DNA of 49,207 nucleotides from Bacteroidia bacterium (GCA_030424545.1 JAUHWL010000019.1:1-49207); one strand, 5' to 3'; positions 1 to 8,359 are shown, numbered from the stretch's first letter. Notes: generated by a model from the sequence alone, not told the origin. Program-made: numbers and translations.

Positions 1-127
1 ATAAATGGGATGCTTTAAAATTACATATCGACCCTGTAACGATGCTTTTAGCACTTTTGGAAAAAACCTGAAAGTGGTTAAAGGAAAAAAAAGTGTGCTC
101 AAAAAAAATCGAACTAATTACTTCACA
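1..127 (+). repeat. 127-bp direct repeat, left copy
   Basis: These bases are identical to 8410-8536. The repeat covers a TAA stop, the ATG of the Rhs tip gene and its first 41 codons, ending where the canonical FGM core motif would begin. It may extend left beyond the window. The two copies are in direct orientation and flank about 8.3 kb. Confidence 0.95.
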
Positions 128-1114
128 GGCGGGTCGTTGTTACCCGGAAGAAACGCCAACCCAGGAAGCTACAGACACGGCTATCAGGGAAGTGAAACCG
201 ATAATGAAATAACGGGTACTTCAGGAACTCATATTACAACCTTCTTTAGAGAAAATGATACCAGATTATTGAGGTGGTGGAGTATGGATCCTGTGAAATA
301 TGCATGGTTAAGCCCTTACCAATCTATGAACTTGAATCCAATTTTATTTAATGATCCTCTTGGTGATAAAATAAGGGCTGGAAAGCAAGAGAAAAAAGAC
401 TTGAGACAACAAGCCCGTTCGGATAAAAGTTTTCGTAAAACATATAAAAAATGGAAAAAAGCCGATGAAATATATGAGGTAAACCGACAAGATCAGGCTA
501 ATGGAAATGCGACAACTACTTTGAATAAGGCTGTTCCGCAGTCCTTTAATGATGAAGGTAAGGAAGGGAATAAAAATTACAATTATGTTTATTATTCAGC
601 TGTAGAAGGTTCAAAGCAAGGAGGTTATTCAGTTCTAGAATTAACTTATAGGGAGGTAAATGAATTTAGCATAATGGTTTCCCCGATGAAATGGGATGAT
701 AATTCTTGGAGTTTGAGTTCTCAAATTCAACAAAATAATTTTTCTCATTGGCAGGTCTTTAGTCCTAAAATGGACAATGTTGATACAAAAATTAAAGTGC
801 AAAACGCAAACGAACAGCGAACGGTTTTAACTTCAAGTGTTTTTAACGGTAACCCTAGTGAGTCAATATACAATGATGGACATGATTTGCAATGGGGGTC
901 GATTTTTTACAATTTTAAGGTTACCGCTATGAGTAAACCAATAATTGTTAGAGTTGATAGAAATTGGCTAGGAAGATTGAAATGGTCTGCTGGAGTTTAT
1001 GATTACAATCCAAGTTTTGGTGAATCTCCGGAGTCCGTATCAAGAGATATTGGAAACCCAATAAGGAGAAAAAACTATCAAGGGCCGTGGGTTGTAATGT
1101 CTGGTAAACATTAA
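5..1114 (+). CDS. Rhs core-tip protein, free-standing, toxin domain unrecognised
   Basis: A 369-residue protein starting MGCFKITYRP. From memory, this kind of opening (MGC, K, aromatic) is common in stand-alone Rhs tips of Bacteroidota. A stop codon lies immediately before the ATG. Residues 42-120 correspond to the Rhs-associated core but are degenerate: GGSLLPGR replaces FGMTMPGR, and WWSMDPVKYAWLSPYQSMN replaces the usual FLSVDPL segment. The C-terminal 240 residues are likely the toxin. They begin with a lysine-rich helix (about 125-155) and then a tyrosine- and tryptophan-rich part; I do not recognise the fold. The gene behind it starts 12 bases after its stop, as expected for an immunity partner. 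The first 41 residues are identical to those of the tip at 8414. Confidence 0.75.
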   Translation: MGCFKITYRPCNDAFSTFGKNLKVVKGKKSVLKKNRTNYFTGGSLLPGRNANPGSYRHGYQGSETDNEITGTSGTHITTFFRENDTRLLRWWSMDPVKYAWLSPYQSMNLNPILFNDPLGDKIRAGKQEKKDLRQQARSDKSFRKTYKKWKKADEIYEVNRQDQANGNATTTLNKAVPQSFNDEGKEGNKNYNYVYYSAVEGSKQGGYSVLELTYREVNEFSIMVSPMKWDDNSWSLSSQIQQNNFSHWQVFSPKMDNVDTKIKVQNANEQRTVLTSSVFNGNPSESIYNDGHDLQWGSIFYNFKVTAMSKPIIVRVDRNWLGRLKWSAGVYDYNPSFGESPESVSRDIGNPIRRKNYQGPWVVMSGKH

Positions 1115-1126
1115 TTTATTATTAAA

Positions 1127-1684
1127 ATGAATATTTTAACACTTGTGATGCTCCTTTTTTCTTCACAACCCGGGGGGGGTACGTTTGATTTTTCGCCAAA
1201 TCAAATGAATATTAATGGTACGTTATTCACCGTAAATAATGAAAATGTCTATGTTGATAGCTTGGTTTGCTATAAAAGTTTATCAGATGCCTTGGGAAGA
1301 AAAGGCAAAAAAGAGGGTAAGAATAGTGAATATTTAAAAGTCACATTCAAAGAGTTCGGCTTGGTACTTCATGGTGATATTTATAATAGAAAGAATAATC
1401 GTAATCCCTCGGTTTCTTCTTTGGAATTTGATTTTGATGGGTGGTATCCAAATCGTAAAATTATTCTAAATGGATTGGTTTTAGATAGTAATAAAACTTT
1501 TGATGACTTTTTATTGGAGGAAAATTTGAAATCCATTCTGACTGAAACGAGCTTAGAGAGAGAATACCCAACCAAAAAATATATTTATTTTAAATATCAA
1601 AACCTTTATTACGGAGTAATTGAATTTGGTAATGATAGTGGTGATTCCATTGCAAAATTTCAAATATTTTGGACTTTGAATTAG
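1127..1684 (+). CDS. putative immunity protein for the preceding Rhs tip
   Basis: A 185-residue protein of unknown family, 12 bases downstream of the Rhs tip stop. It has a short hydrophobic start (MNILTLVMLLFSS) that could be a signal peptide but lacks a clear lipobox. The rest is beta-rich with many aromatic residues, including FDFDGWYPNRKIILNG. The immunity role is inferred only from position: polymorphic toxin tips are normally followed by a small cognate gene. A run of eight G lies inside codons for a Gly-Gly-Gly stretch at 1172-1179, so slippage by one base would destroy the product. Confidence 0.6.
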   Translation: MNILTLVMLLFSSQPGGGTFDFSPNQMNINGTLFTVNNENVYVDSLVCYKSLSDALGRKGKKEGKNSEYLKVTFKEFGLVLHGDIYNRKNNRNPSVSSLEFDFDGWYPNRKIILNGLVLDSNKTFDDFLLEENLKSILTETSLEREYPTKKYIYFKYQNLYYGVIEFGNDSGDSIAKFQIFWTLN

Positions 1685-1754
1685 AAATGGTTTTAAGAAC
1701 ATAAGCCTATCCTCAAATACCTTAACCTCCGCTTGTACAGATTTGCAAACTTTT

Positions 1755-1773
1755 TGGTACAAAAACTAAAGGC
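1755..1773. repeat. 19-bp repeat TGGTACAAAAACTAAAGGC, left copy
   Basis: Exactly the same 19 bases occur at 6296-6314 inside the second recombinase gene, in the same orientation. Both copies are preceded by CAAAC, with four extra T in this copy. It lies just outside the left end of the ATPase/recombinase module. Confidence 0.85.
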
Positions 1774-1795
1774 CTCGCTTTGTGGGGCTTTTTCA
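1767..1795 (+). terminator. probable rho-independent terminator
   Basis: An A-rich left arm AAAGGCCTC pairs, with one bulge and a G-T pair, with GGGGCTTT and is followed by a T run. It would end transcription of the plus-strand immunity gene. It may partly act on the convergent minus-strand genes as well. Confidence 0.5.
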
Positions 1796-1796
1796 T

Positions 1797-2081
1797 TTAT
1801 TCTTTCAGCGCGCTAATGAGCGCCCATCCGAGGAGAATACCGAGGCCAGCATAGACGAGACCTTCGAGCAGGCTATCATCAGTAGAGAGTTTATTGGCGA
1901 GTTGGGTTAAGTTAGAGGTGTTGGTTCTACGAAAAAGCTCCTGAATCTCCCGCTGCCCTTTAGGTCCTTCTTTTTGAATAAGGGTAAGGTATTGCATCAC
2001 CTGGTTACGCGTAACGCCTTGTTTGTGTGCAATTTTGTTGCGCAAACTAGCTAGTGTTTGATATTCTTGGTAGGTAAGCAT
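1797..2081 (-). CDS. small protein with C-terminal membrane segment
   Basis: A 94-residue protein. Residues 1-65 are polar and helical (LRNKIAHKQGVTRNQVMQY); residues 72-91 form one hydrophobic segment (LVYAGLGILLGWALISAL) followed by KE. It is the last gene of a three-gene minus-strand operon: its start touches the end of the gene at 2081-2341, which overlaps the XRE regulator. The shape suggests a tail-anchored or holin-like membrane protein, but I do not recognise a family. Its role in the recombinase module is unknown. Confidence 0.6.
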   Translation of the reverse strand: MLTYQEYQTLASLRNKIAHKQGVTRNQVMQYLTLIQKEGPKGQREIQELFRRTNTSNLTQLANKLSTDDSLLEGLVYAGLGILLGWALISALKE

Positions 2082-2341
2082 TATTTATCTTTTTTACCTC
2101 TTAAAAACTGAGACATGACTTGGTCATCTAGAAAATCAAAAAACTTTTGTTTTTGACGGTCGCGTTCTTCCAGTACGGTAATGCGTTCCTGTATAACGTC
2201 TTTATCCATTATTCGTTCTTCAAGTTTAGCAATTTGCTCTTTAACTTTTATTAGGTGCAAGAAATACATCACACCAAAAGAAGCAAAGCCGCTGGCCAAT
2301 CCTATTACAATGGTAAGAATCGTGTCATTGTCAATCATCAC
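2081..2341 (-). CDS. small membrane protein with coiled coil
   Basis: An 86-residue protein with an N-terminal membrane segment (about residues 8-30, ILTIVIGLASGFASFGVMYF), then a charged coiled-coil region (KVKEQIAKLEERIMDKD) and a basic tail GKKDK. It overlaps the regulator upstream by four bases and touches the next gene, so the three genes are one transcript. The layout is like phage lysis accessory or mobile-element membrane proteins. No family is recognised. Confidence 0.6.
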   Translation of the reverse strand: MMIDNDTILTIVIGLASGFASFGVMYFLHLIKVKEQIAKLEERIMDKDVIQERITVLEERDRQKQKFFDFLDDQVMSQFLRGKKDK

Positions 2342-2679
2342 GCATACACTTTTCTATTCTTAATTTCCCTAATCACGGCATCGAGTGTAAAGAGCACCTG
2401 TTCTTTTTCCGCTTCGGTAAAGTTGCGCAGTTCCTTAAGCCTGCGGATCATCTGCGGGTCTTTGAGCAAGTCATCCTCTTCGGTTTCGCCCAGTAGGTAG
2501 CCCACAGAAGTTTGCAGCAAGCTGGCGAGTTTTTTGGCCATCTCAATAGAAGGGGTCATTTCATCGCGTTCGTAGCGCGAGATGACCGATACCGAAGTAT
2601 TGAGCTGAGCGGCCAGGATAGACTGCGAGAGCTTTTTTTCTTTTCTGAGGGCTGCTAATTTTTTACCAAAGCTGAGCAT
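2338..2679 (-). CDS. XRE-family transcriptional regulator
   Basis: A 113-residue protein with a Cro/CI-type helix-turn-helix at about residues 5-60 (LAALRKEKKLSQSILAAQL, then SVISRYERDEMTPSIEMAKKL). The C-terminal part is helical and polar. It is transcribed away from the ATPase gene at 2834 across a 154-bp gap with inverted repeats. The likely role is repression of the divergent ATPase/recombinase operon and of its own operon. The HTH call is firm; the target is inferred from arrangement. Confidence 0.9.
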   Translation of the reverse strand: MLSFGKKLAALRKEKKLSQSILAAQLNTSVSVISRYERDEMTPSIEMAKKLASLLQTSVGYLLGETEEDDLLKDPQMIRRLKELRNFTEAEKEQVLFTLDAVIREIKNRKVYA

Positions 2680-2833
2680 AAAATATAACCGTAAAAGGCG
2701 CTAAAACGCCCTGTATTAAACGAAAGCGTGAAATTACAAACCGTAATCGGTAATAAAAAATAGTTCGCGGTTTGTTTATTAAACAGCATAAGCCTAAATT
2801 TGACCGAAAAAGGTTTAAAAAATATTTTTTCAA
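2680..2833. promoter_or_regulatory. divergent promoter/operator region
   Basis: This gap separates the XRE regulator from the ATPase operon. It contains a 7-bp inverted repeat, CAAACCG at 2737-2743 and CGGTTTG at 2768-2774, and overlapping it a smaller one, ACCG-TAAT-CGGT at 2740-2751. Both are reasonable operator candidates for the XRE protein. No experimentally defined promoter can be read with certainty. Confidence 0.5.
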
Positions 2834-4459
2834 ATGGTCGCCACAACGCTCAACACCGCCAACGCAGAACAGCTCATTTACGCCAACGATCTTTTAGAAA
2901 TCACCGTGTTGGGCGGCATTAAGCTGGAAGGCTTGGACCGGATGCGCGTGACGGTAAAAGTGGCGCTGCAGGAAAGCAGCCGCCCACCCGTTCGCCATAA
3001 TCTGGACTTGTACAACGACAACCAATTAGAAAAATTTATCAGAAAAGTAGCCGAGCGGCACGAGATTGGCACAGCGGTAATCGCGGCCACACTGGCCGAG
3101 CTTACCGAGGGGCTGGAACAGTACCGACTGGAACAGATTGAGCAACGGGAAGATCACCGCCCCAAAGCCAAGCCACTCGCATTAGAAGAAGTGCGAGCCG
3201 CACAGGCATTTTTAAAAGCCCCGAACTTGTTAGAAAGAACCAACGAACTGATTGGCCAAAGCGGTGTAATAGGCGAAGAGAATAACAGGCTGCTGATGTA
3301 CCTGATCTTTACCAGCCGCAAGCGGCAGCAGCCCCTGCATGTGGTGAGCCTGGGTGCCAGCGGCACAGGCAAAACCCACTTGCAGGAAAAAGTAGGCGAA
3401 CTGATACCCGAAGAGGACAAAATCGAAATCACCACCTTGAGCGAAAATGCCTTTTACTACTTCGGCCAGCGGGAACTCAAAAACAAACTCATTTTAATCG
3501 AGGACTTGGACGGAGCCGAAAACGCTCTGTATCCGCTACGCGAGTTACAGACCAAAAAGCGCATCAGCAAAACCGTAGCGCACAAAAACACCAAAGGCGA
3601 AACCCGCAGCGTACATCTGGTAGTAGAAGGGCCGCTAAGCGTAGCCGGCTGCACCACCAAAGAGCAGCTGTATGAAGACAACGCCAACCGCAGTTTTTTG
3701 ATTTACCTGGATCAGAGCGAACAGCAAGACCAACGCATCATGGACTACCAGCGGGCGATGAGTGCCGGAACAGTAAACTTGGCAGAACAAGCAGCAGCAG
3801 CCGAATTACTCAAAAACTGCCAGCGGTTATTGCAGCCCGTAAAAGTGGTGAACCCTTATGCGCCATTACTCAGCCTGCCACAAGCCGTATTTAAACCGCG
3901 CAGAACCAACGGCCATTATTTACAGTTTATTGAAGCCGTGACCTTTTACAACCAGTGGCAGCGTGAGAAGAAATACGATGAACAAACCGGAGAAGAGTTT
4001 ATAGAAACCACTTTGGAAGACATTGCAGCCGCCAACCGCCTGATGAAAGATGTATTGCTGAGAAAAAGCGATGAACTCAGCGGAGCCTGCCGTTATTATT
4101 TTGAGCAGCTAAAAGCATGGCTGAAAGAAGAGCGCAAAACCGCCTTTACCAACGGGCAGGCACGGGCAGCTTTGCGCGAAAACCACAGCAACCAAAAGCG
4201 CTACATGGTGCAGTTGCAACAAGCCGGACTCATTCGGAAAGCCAAAGGCGACCAAAAGAAAGGCTATTACTATGAAGTAATCAGCGTAGAAGAATACGCG
4301 CAGCTACAGGCAGGCATAGCCGGAACTTTAGACCGTATTTTTTTGAAACTAGCCGAAGCAGACCAAAGTTCACAAGCAGTTCAAACCACTGGTGAACCGC
4401 TTAAACCCCGTGCAGGCAAGAAAAAGCCAAAGCAGTCCACCCAACCACAGAAAGTATAA
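2834..4459 (+). CDS. P-loop ATPase of a tyrosine-recombinase module
   Basis: A 541-residue protein. Residues 174-181 are a Walker A motif (GASGTGKT) and 219-227 a Walker B motif (LILIEDLDG). The N-terminal 110 residues are a separate domain with a helical part near 65-105. Residues about 430-480 look like a winged helix (ALRENHSNQKRYMVQLQQAG). The combination suggests a DNA-binding ATPase, perhaps a primase/helicase loader or recombination accessory. Its stop lies four bases before the start of the first recombinase, so the three genes are one operon. Codon use is more GC-rich than in the Rhs genes on either side, consistent with separate origin. The exact function is not known to me. Confidence 0.7.
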   Translation: MVATTLNTANAEQLIYANDLLEITVLGGIKLEGLDRMRVTVKVALQESSRPPVRHNLDLYNDNQLEKFIRKVAERHEIGTAVIAATLAELTEGLEQYRLEQIEQREDHRPKAKPLALEEVRAAQAFLKAPNLLERTNELIGQSGVIGEENNRLLMYLIFTSRKRQQPLHVVSLGASGTGKTHLQEKVGELIPEEDKIEITTLSENAFYYFGQRELKNKLILIEDLDGAENALYPLRELQTKKRISKTVAHKNTKGETRSVHLVVEGPLSVAGCTTKEQLYEDNANRSFLIYLDQSEQQDQRIMDYQRAMSAGTVNLAEQAAAAELLKNCQRLLQPVKVVNPYAPLLSLPQAVFKPRRTNGHYLQFIEAVTFYNQWQREKKYDEQTGEEFIETTLEDIAAANRLMKDVLLRKSDELSGACRYYFEQLKAWLKEERKTAFTNGQARAALRENHSNQKRYMVQLQQAGLIRKAKGDQKKGYYYEVISVEEYAQLQAGIAGTLDRIFLKLAEADQSSQAVQTTGEPLKPRAGKKKPKQSTQPQKV

Positions 4460-4463
4460 CCGA

Positions 4464-5489
4464 ATGAAAAATTTACCCTTACAAAATGAATCCTTTCGTT
4501 ATGTGGTGCGCTCATTCCATGAGTGGCTGGACGTATTGGGTTATGCACCCAGCACCGTTTACCAGTTGCCCAACTACATCAACGAGTTTTTTTATTTTTT
4601 AGAGGCACAGGGCTGCCAGCAAATCACCGACATCCAAATCAGTCATTTTAAGGCACATTTTGAAAACCTGCGCAGCCGTCAAAACACCCGCAGGGGAGGC
4701 GGCCTGAGCAACAACTACTTGAACAAACACCTGCAAGGCCTGCAAAAATTTACCGAGTACCTGCGCGAAAGCGGGCGACTGGTGTTGCCCGCCCTGCCCA
4801 TAGACTGGGTAAGCGATGACACCCGCAGTATTGAAACCATTAACCAGGAAGAAATCCGGGAACTGTTTACCATTGCCAAACAGCCCATGCACTTCACGGG
4901 CAAATCCGCCAGCTTTGATGGCTTTTACGAAGCAGCCGCCTACCGAGATGTAGCCATGCTCACCATATTTTACAGTTGCGGGTTAAGGCGCAATGAAGGC
5001 TACAGCCTGGATGTATCAGATATTAACTTTGATGCACAGGTGCTGCACGTGCGCAAGGGTAAAAACTACAAAGAACGCTTTGTGCCGTTTAACAAAACCG
5101 CCAGCCGCTACCTGCAAGAATGGGTGTATGACTGGCGCCCAGTGATGGTTAAAAGCAAAACCGAAAACGCTTTTTTCATCAGTCAGCGCGGCACCCGTAT
5201 GGAATCTCAAAGCATGGCCATCCGTTTAAAACTGTTGCAGCACAAAAGCCAGAACACCGCCTTGCAAGAAAAAAATCTGCGCCTGCATGTGCTACGCCAC
5301 AGCATCGCCACACATCTGTTGCAAAATGGGATGCCCTTGGCCAAGATAAGCCGCTTTTTAGGCCACACCTCATTGGAAAGCACACAAGTTTACACGCACC
5401 TGGTGCAGGATAAAAACGAAGTACCCGTGCAGCCTTTTAGCCATGTGAAACGCTACCCCTACGCAAAACCCCACGAAGATGAGCGGTAA
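4464..5489 (+). CDS. tyrosine recombinase, catalytically complete
   Basis: A 341-residue phage-integrase-family protein. The N-terminal core-binding (SAM-like) domain covers about 10-105. The catalytic domain has Arg175 (SCGLRRNEG), the H275-x-x-R278 box (HVLRHSIATHLL), His301 (LGHTS) and Tyr310 (TQVYTHL), so it should cut and join DNA. I chose the ATG at 4464 because it follows the upstream stop by four bases; a longer frame from 4392 would overlap the ATPase gene by 68 bases. Its end overlaps the next recombinase by 11 bases. Confidence 0.92.
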   Translation: MKNLPLQNESFRYVVRSFHEWLDVLGYAPSTVYQLPNYINEFFYFLEAQGCQQITDIQISHFKAHFENLRSRQNTRRGGGLSNNYLNKHLQGLQKFTEYLRESGRLVLPALPIDWVSDDTRSIETINQEEIRELFTIAKQPMHFTGKSASFDGFYEAAAYRDVAMLTIFYSCGLRRNEGYSLDVSDINFDAQVLHVRKGKNYKERFVPFNKTASRYLQEWVYDWRPVMVKSKTENAFFISQRGTRMESQSMAIRLKLLQHKSQNTALQEKNLRLHVLRHSIATHLLQNGMPLAKISRFLGHTSLESTQVYTHLVQDKNEVPVQPFSHVKRYPYAKPHEDER

Positions 5490-6504
5490 GATGAGGCTGG
5501 CTAAAAGCCGCGACAGCCGCACACGCGGCAAAACCAAAGCACCTGTTTTAAGTGCAGAATCGCTGCAACTGAAAGCCGCATTAAAAACGGGCAACGTTGC
5601 TTTTATAGATTATTTGTTGGGCAAAGGTTACAGCCGGGAAACCATCAAAGCATACGTGTATGATGTAGATCGTTTTACAAGCTGGTTGCAAGAAGAGGGC
5701 ATCACCCCGGAAAGCGCAAGTTATGCCGATGTGTTGTATTACATCCAGCAGAAAAAGGGAGTCGTAAAACAGCGCACACTGAGCACCGCACTAAACAGCA
5801 TCCGGCACTATTACACCTATTTGGTAAACACAGAACAAGTACCAGAAAACCCGGCAGCAGCCATTAAAATACGCGGTGTAAAACGCAGAAAGCTCTATCA
5901 GATATTAAGCAAACAAGAACTGGAAAGTCTGTATCATCATTACAGCACTGAGGTAAAAGAGCAAGTGAAAAAACAGAACTGGCAGCGCAACAGCTATCTG
6001 GCGACAAAACGAAACAAGATAATTATTGGCCTGCTGGTGTATCAGGGCGTAAGCACATCCGAACTGGTGAATCTTACTGTTCAGGACATCAAACTCAGGG
6101 AGGGAAAAATATACATAGCCGGAGGCCGCAGAAGCAACGAACGCGAACAGCCTTTAGAAGCCGTTCAGATGCTCGATATGATGGAATATATTATGCAAAT
6201 CCGGCCAGAACTGTTGGTGCTCACAAACAAGCAAACAGAACAGCTTTTGGTAAGCACAGGAAAAAGTCTACGCATCCACAACAGTCTGACCAAACTGGTA
6301 CAAAAACTAAAGGCGCAAAATGGTAAAGTGAACAGCTTGAAACAAATCCGCACCAGTGTGATTATCGGTTGGCTGAAAGTGCATAATCTGCGCAAAGTGC
6401 AATACATGGCAGGGCATCGTTTTGTGAGTTCAACCGAGGCGTATTTAGCCAATGATCCCAACGATTTACAAGAAGAAATTACAAAGTACCACCCGATTGG
6501 GTAG
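5479..6504 (+). CDS. tyrosine recombinase, degenerate catalytic site
   Basis: A 341-residue integrase-fold protein with a core-binding domain (about 40-125) and a catalytic-like domain. The first catalytic arginine is replaced by serine: the box reads GVSTSEL (Ser192) where active enzymes have GLRxSEL. The second box reads LKQIRT (Arg291) without the usual His. His313 (AGHRF) and Tyr322 (EAYLAND) remain. It is translationally coupled to the intact recombinase. A paired role, with one subunit mainly structural, is a reasonable inference; Tn554-type and RIT elements also use multiple tyrosine recombinases, but in different arrangements. Confidence 0.85.
   Translation: MSGKMRLAKSRDSRTRGKTKAPVLSAESLQLKAALKTGNVAFIDYLLGKGYSRETIKAYVYDVDRFTSWLQEEGITPESASYADVLYYIQQKKGVVKQRTLSTALNSIRHYYTYLVNTEQVPENPAAAIKIRGVKRRKLYQILSKQELESLYHHYSTEVKEQVKKQNWQRNSYLATKRNKIIIGLLVYQGVSTSELVNLTVQDIKLREGKIYIAGGRRSNEREQPLEAVQMLDMMEYIMQIRPELLVLTNKQTEQLLVSTGKSLRIHNSLTKLVQKLKAQNGKVNSLKQIRTSVIIGWLKVHNLRKVQYMAGHRFVSSTEAYLANDPNDLQEEITKYHPIG
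6296..6314. repeat. 19-bp repeat TGGTACAAAAACTAAAGGC, right copy
   Basis: Identical to 1755-1773. Here it encodes part of LVQKLKA in the degenerate recombinase. A 19-base exact match 4.5 kb apart, with a related CAAAC prefix, is unlikely by chance. Confidence 0.85.
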
Positions 6505-6605
6505 GTGACAAAAAAGTCGCTTGATACAGACAAAAATTTCCTTAAACACTATTTAAACGACATTTAAATACCTTTTAAACAGTTATCTGTTCAGGTACCT
6601 AAAAA

Positions 6606-6713
6606 TTAGGTTTTTTTTAAAAGGGAAATAGCTTTTACGGTGAGTAAAGAACTCACTACACCGCTGATGGTTCCGGATACAGAATCTTGTAATATGTCTT
6701 GTAAAAACTCCAT
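6606..6713 (-). CDS. possible 35-residue small protein
   Basis: The minus strand reads MEFLQDILQDSVSGTISG and continues with a mildly hydrophobic part ending LLKKT. It has no obvious ribosome binding site and no family I know. It lies between the recombinase operon and the GC-rich non-coding stretch. It could be a chance frame; the smooth amphipathic character is the only support. Confidence 0.25.
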   Translation of the reverse strand: MEFLQDILQDSVSGTISGVVSSLLTVKAISLLKKT

Positions 6714-6924
6714 TTGGAAAGCGCAAAGTAGTAATCAAAATCATGGATTAAAAAGAAAAGAGCCTTGAGTTATTAACGTGTTTTTATGGATGTTTTTAAA
6801 TTAGAATGAAATCAAAGCATGAAGGGTAGAGATAAATTTATTGAAGCAGGAAAATCGGTGTTCACCCTTCCTTGTCGGCAAGTGTTGCGCCAGCCCGGCA
6901 GCACTTTTTTAATGACGGTGTTTT

Positions 6925-6940
6925 CCCGATAGCTATCGGG
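6925..6940. repeat. perfect 16-bp palindrome
   Basis: CCCGATAGCTATCGGG is its own reverse complement. It could be a protein-binding site, a recombination remnant or a small hairpin. Confidence 0.8.
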
Positions 6941-7676
6941 ATCAATTGAAATAAAAAAGAGCCGTGCCGCCCTTTGGGCTTCGGGACTGTCACACCACTT
7001 GCAGCTCCTGCGGTCGGTCTCACTCGTGGCTTCCTGGCCTGCTTTGGTCGCTTCTCTCCCCACGCTAAGGCGTGGTTTGTTCAGCCACCACACAGCCCCC
7101 GCCACTGGTGTTTGCTCGCCTGCGGGTCGCTGCGGGCTACGGCAGTTGATTATTTTAATGAAATCGGTTGCCTTGCTTTTGTTCCACTTCACTCCGTGGT
7201 TTTTGTGTAAAGAAAATTTACAAAAACCCTGCGCTGAAGTTCCACACGTAGCTGCAAAACGCGTTCATGCTTCACGCTCTTTTTGCACCACCCTTGCTCC
7301 ACTCGCAGTCGGCTCGCGAAGCTTGGATCAAAAGGCTGCAATCCGTTCGTTCCTCACTCATTGCATCTTTTGCCCAGCCGTTTTGGCCGCAGGCGCTTTT
7401 TCCTATCCGTCAAAAAAAAATGAATAAAAAGGGCAGCAAAGAAAAGTTCCGGCCTTCAAAGCTGAAAGGGTAAAATGAACGCTCCGCAAAGCTCCGCGCC
7501 CTTGCATCTTTGAATCCCTTCACTTGAAAAGGGGGCTTTCTTTTTTTTCTGTTTTTTTCTTTTAAAAATGTTCGTCCCCAACCGTAATGAAATGGAGGTT
7601 GGATACCAAACCAATAAAGAAGAAAACCAAAAAGGAAAACAGTCTTGAAAAGCTGTTTTTGCTTTTTGACCGCTGA

Positions 7677-7717
7677 GCAACCCTGCTCGGGTTCTTGCCG
7701 TGCAGGAGCAGGGTTGC
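7677..7717. repeat. strong hairpin, 12-bp perfect stem
   Basis: GCAACCCTGCTC (7677-7688) pairs perfectly with GAGCAGGGTTGC (7706-7717) around a 17-base loop. There is no T run behind it, so it is not a typical terminator. A structural site such as a transfer or replication origin hairpin is possible. Confidence 0.75.
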
Positions 7718-8116
7718 GTGTTTAGCTGGAGTGCGGATATTTATACATAATGTGGTTATGGGCTGAGCCCGAACAACTCAAAGGGCGAAAGACCATAACA
7801 GCATGTTATGTTAACATAGCTTGGGAAGTTGTTTTTGGTGGATTGCTTGGGGGCGGCTCTTTGTGTTTTGAGCGGGACGAAAAACGCAATGTGCAGGCAG
7901 AGCCGTTGGCTACATCAAAAACAGCGGGTGCGGCTGGGCGCGTAGGTAAAATCTTCTGAACCCTTTGATTTTACTGGGATGTGCAATCTTGTCCTTTTCA
8001 AATCCAACTCTTTTTTTAACCTTCAAAATCAGAATTAAAAAAACACACACATGTGGGGCTTTTTAAGAGGTTAATAACGTTTACGGTGGTTGTCCTTTAA
8101 TAATCGAGGGGTTTAA

Positions 8117-8344
8117 ATGACCTTGAAAAATAAAGTTCAGAAAACCGTGAAGTTTTTGAAGTACTGTAGTAGTATAAAAAGAAAGGCGATGATAAAAATT
8201 AAGAAAATAGAAGGGATAGAAATAAAAGCTCCAAAGTGGTGGAAGGTGCTAATTTTTGTAATCATTATTTATGGTTTAATAAGTGGTGATTACAGAAATA
8301 TCATGGAAATATTAAAAAATTTCGTACTGGCCGCAGCTCCTTAA
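8117..8344 (+). CDS. small single-span membrane protein
   Basis: A 75-residue protein with a membrane segment near residues 43-57 (VLIFVIIIYGLISG) after a lysine-rich start. A GAGGGG sequence six bases before the ATG supports this start, while an internal ATG at 8189 would give a 51-residue form. It lies just before a truncated frame and the right copy of the 127-bp repeat. It may be a leftover immunity or accessory gene. The family is unknown. Confidence 0.45.
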   Translation: MTLKNKVQKTVKFLKYCSSIKRKAMIKIKKIEGIEIKAPKWWKVLIFVIIIYGLISGDYRNIMEILKNFVLAAAP

Positions 8345-8359
8345 ATTATTGAAATAAAT

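Larger units (their letters stand above)
6714..8116. other. GC-rich, palindrome-rich stretch without convincing genes
   Basis: About 1.4 kb with only short overlapping frames on both strands that do not look like proteins. It contains a perfect 16-bp palindrome CCCGATAGCTATCGGG (6925-6940), a long hairpin (7677-7717) and a 12-bp palindrome TATGTTAACATA (7807-7818). From memory, similar sequence occurs next to conjugative or mobilisable elements of Bacteroidota and is often annotated with spurious small proteins. I cannot verify this here. Confidence 0.5.

Noticed and set aside
4392-4463. Longer start for the first coupled recombinase
   Set aside because: This part lies inside the ATPase gene in another frame, and the following ATG at 4464 is ideally placed after the ATPase stop.
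6812-7959. Several frames of 60-140 codons on both strands in the GC-rich stretch
   Set aside because: They overlap each other on both strands, have unusual composition rich in Arg, Ala, Ser and Cys, and show no domain. They are probably by-products of high GC content and few stops.
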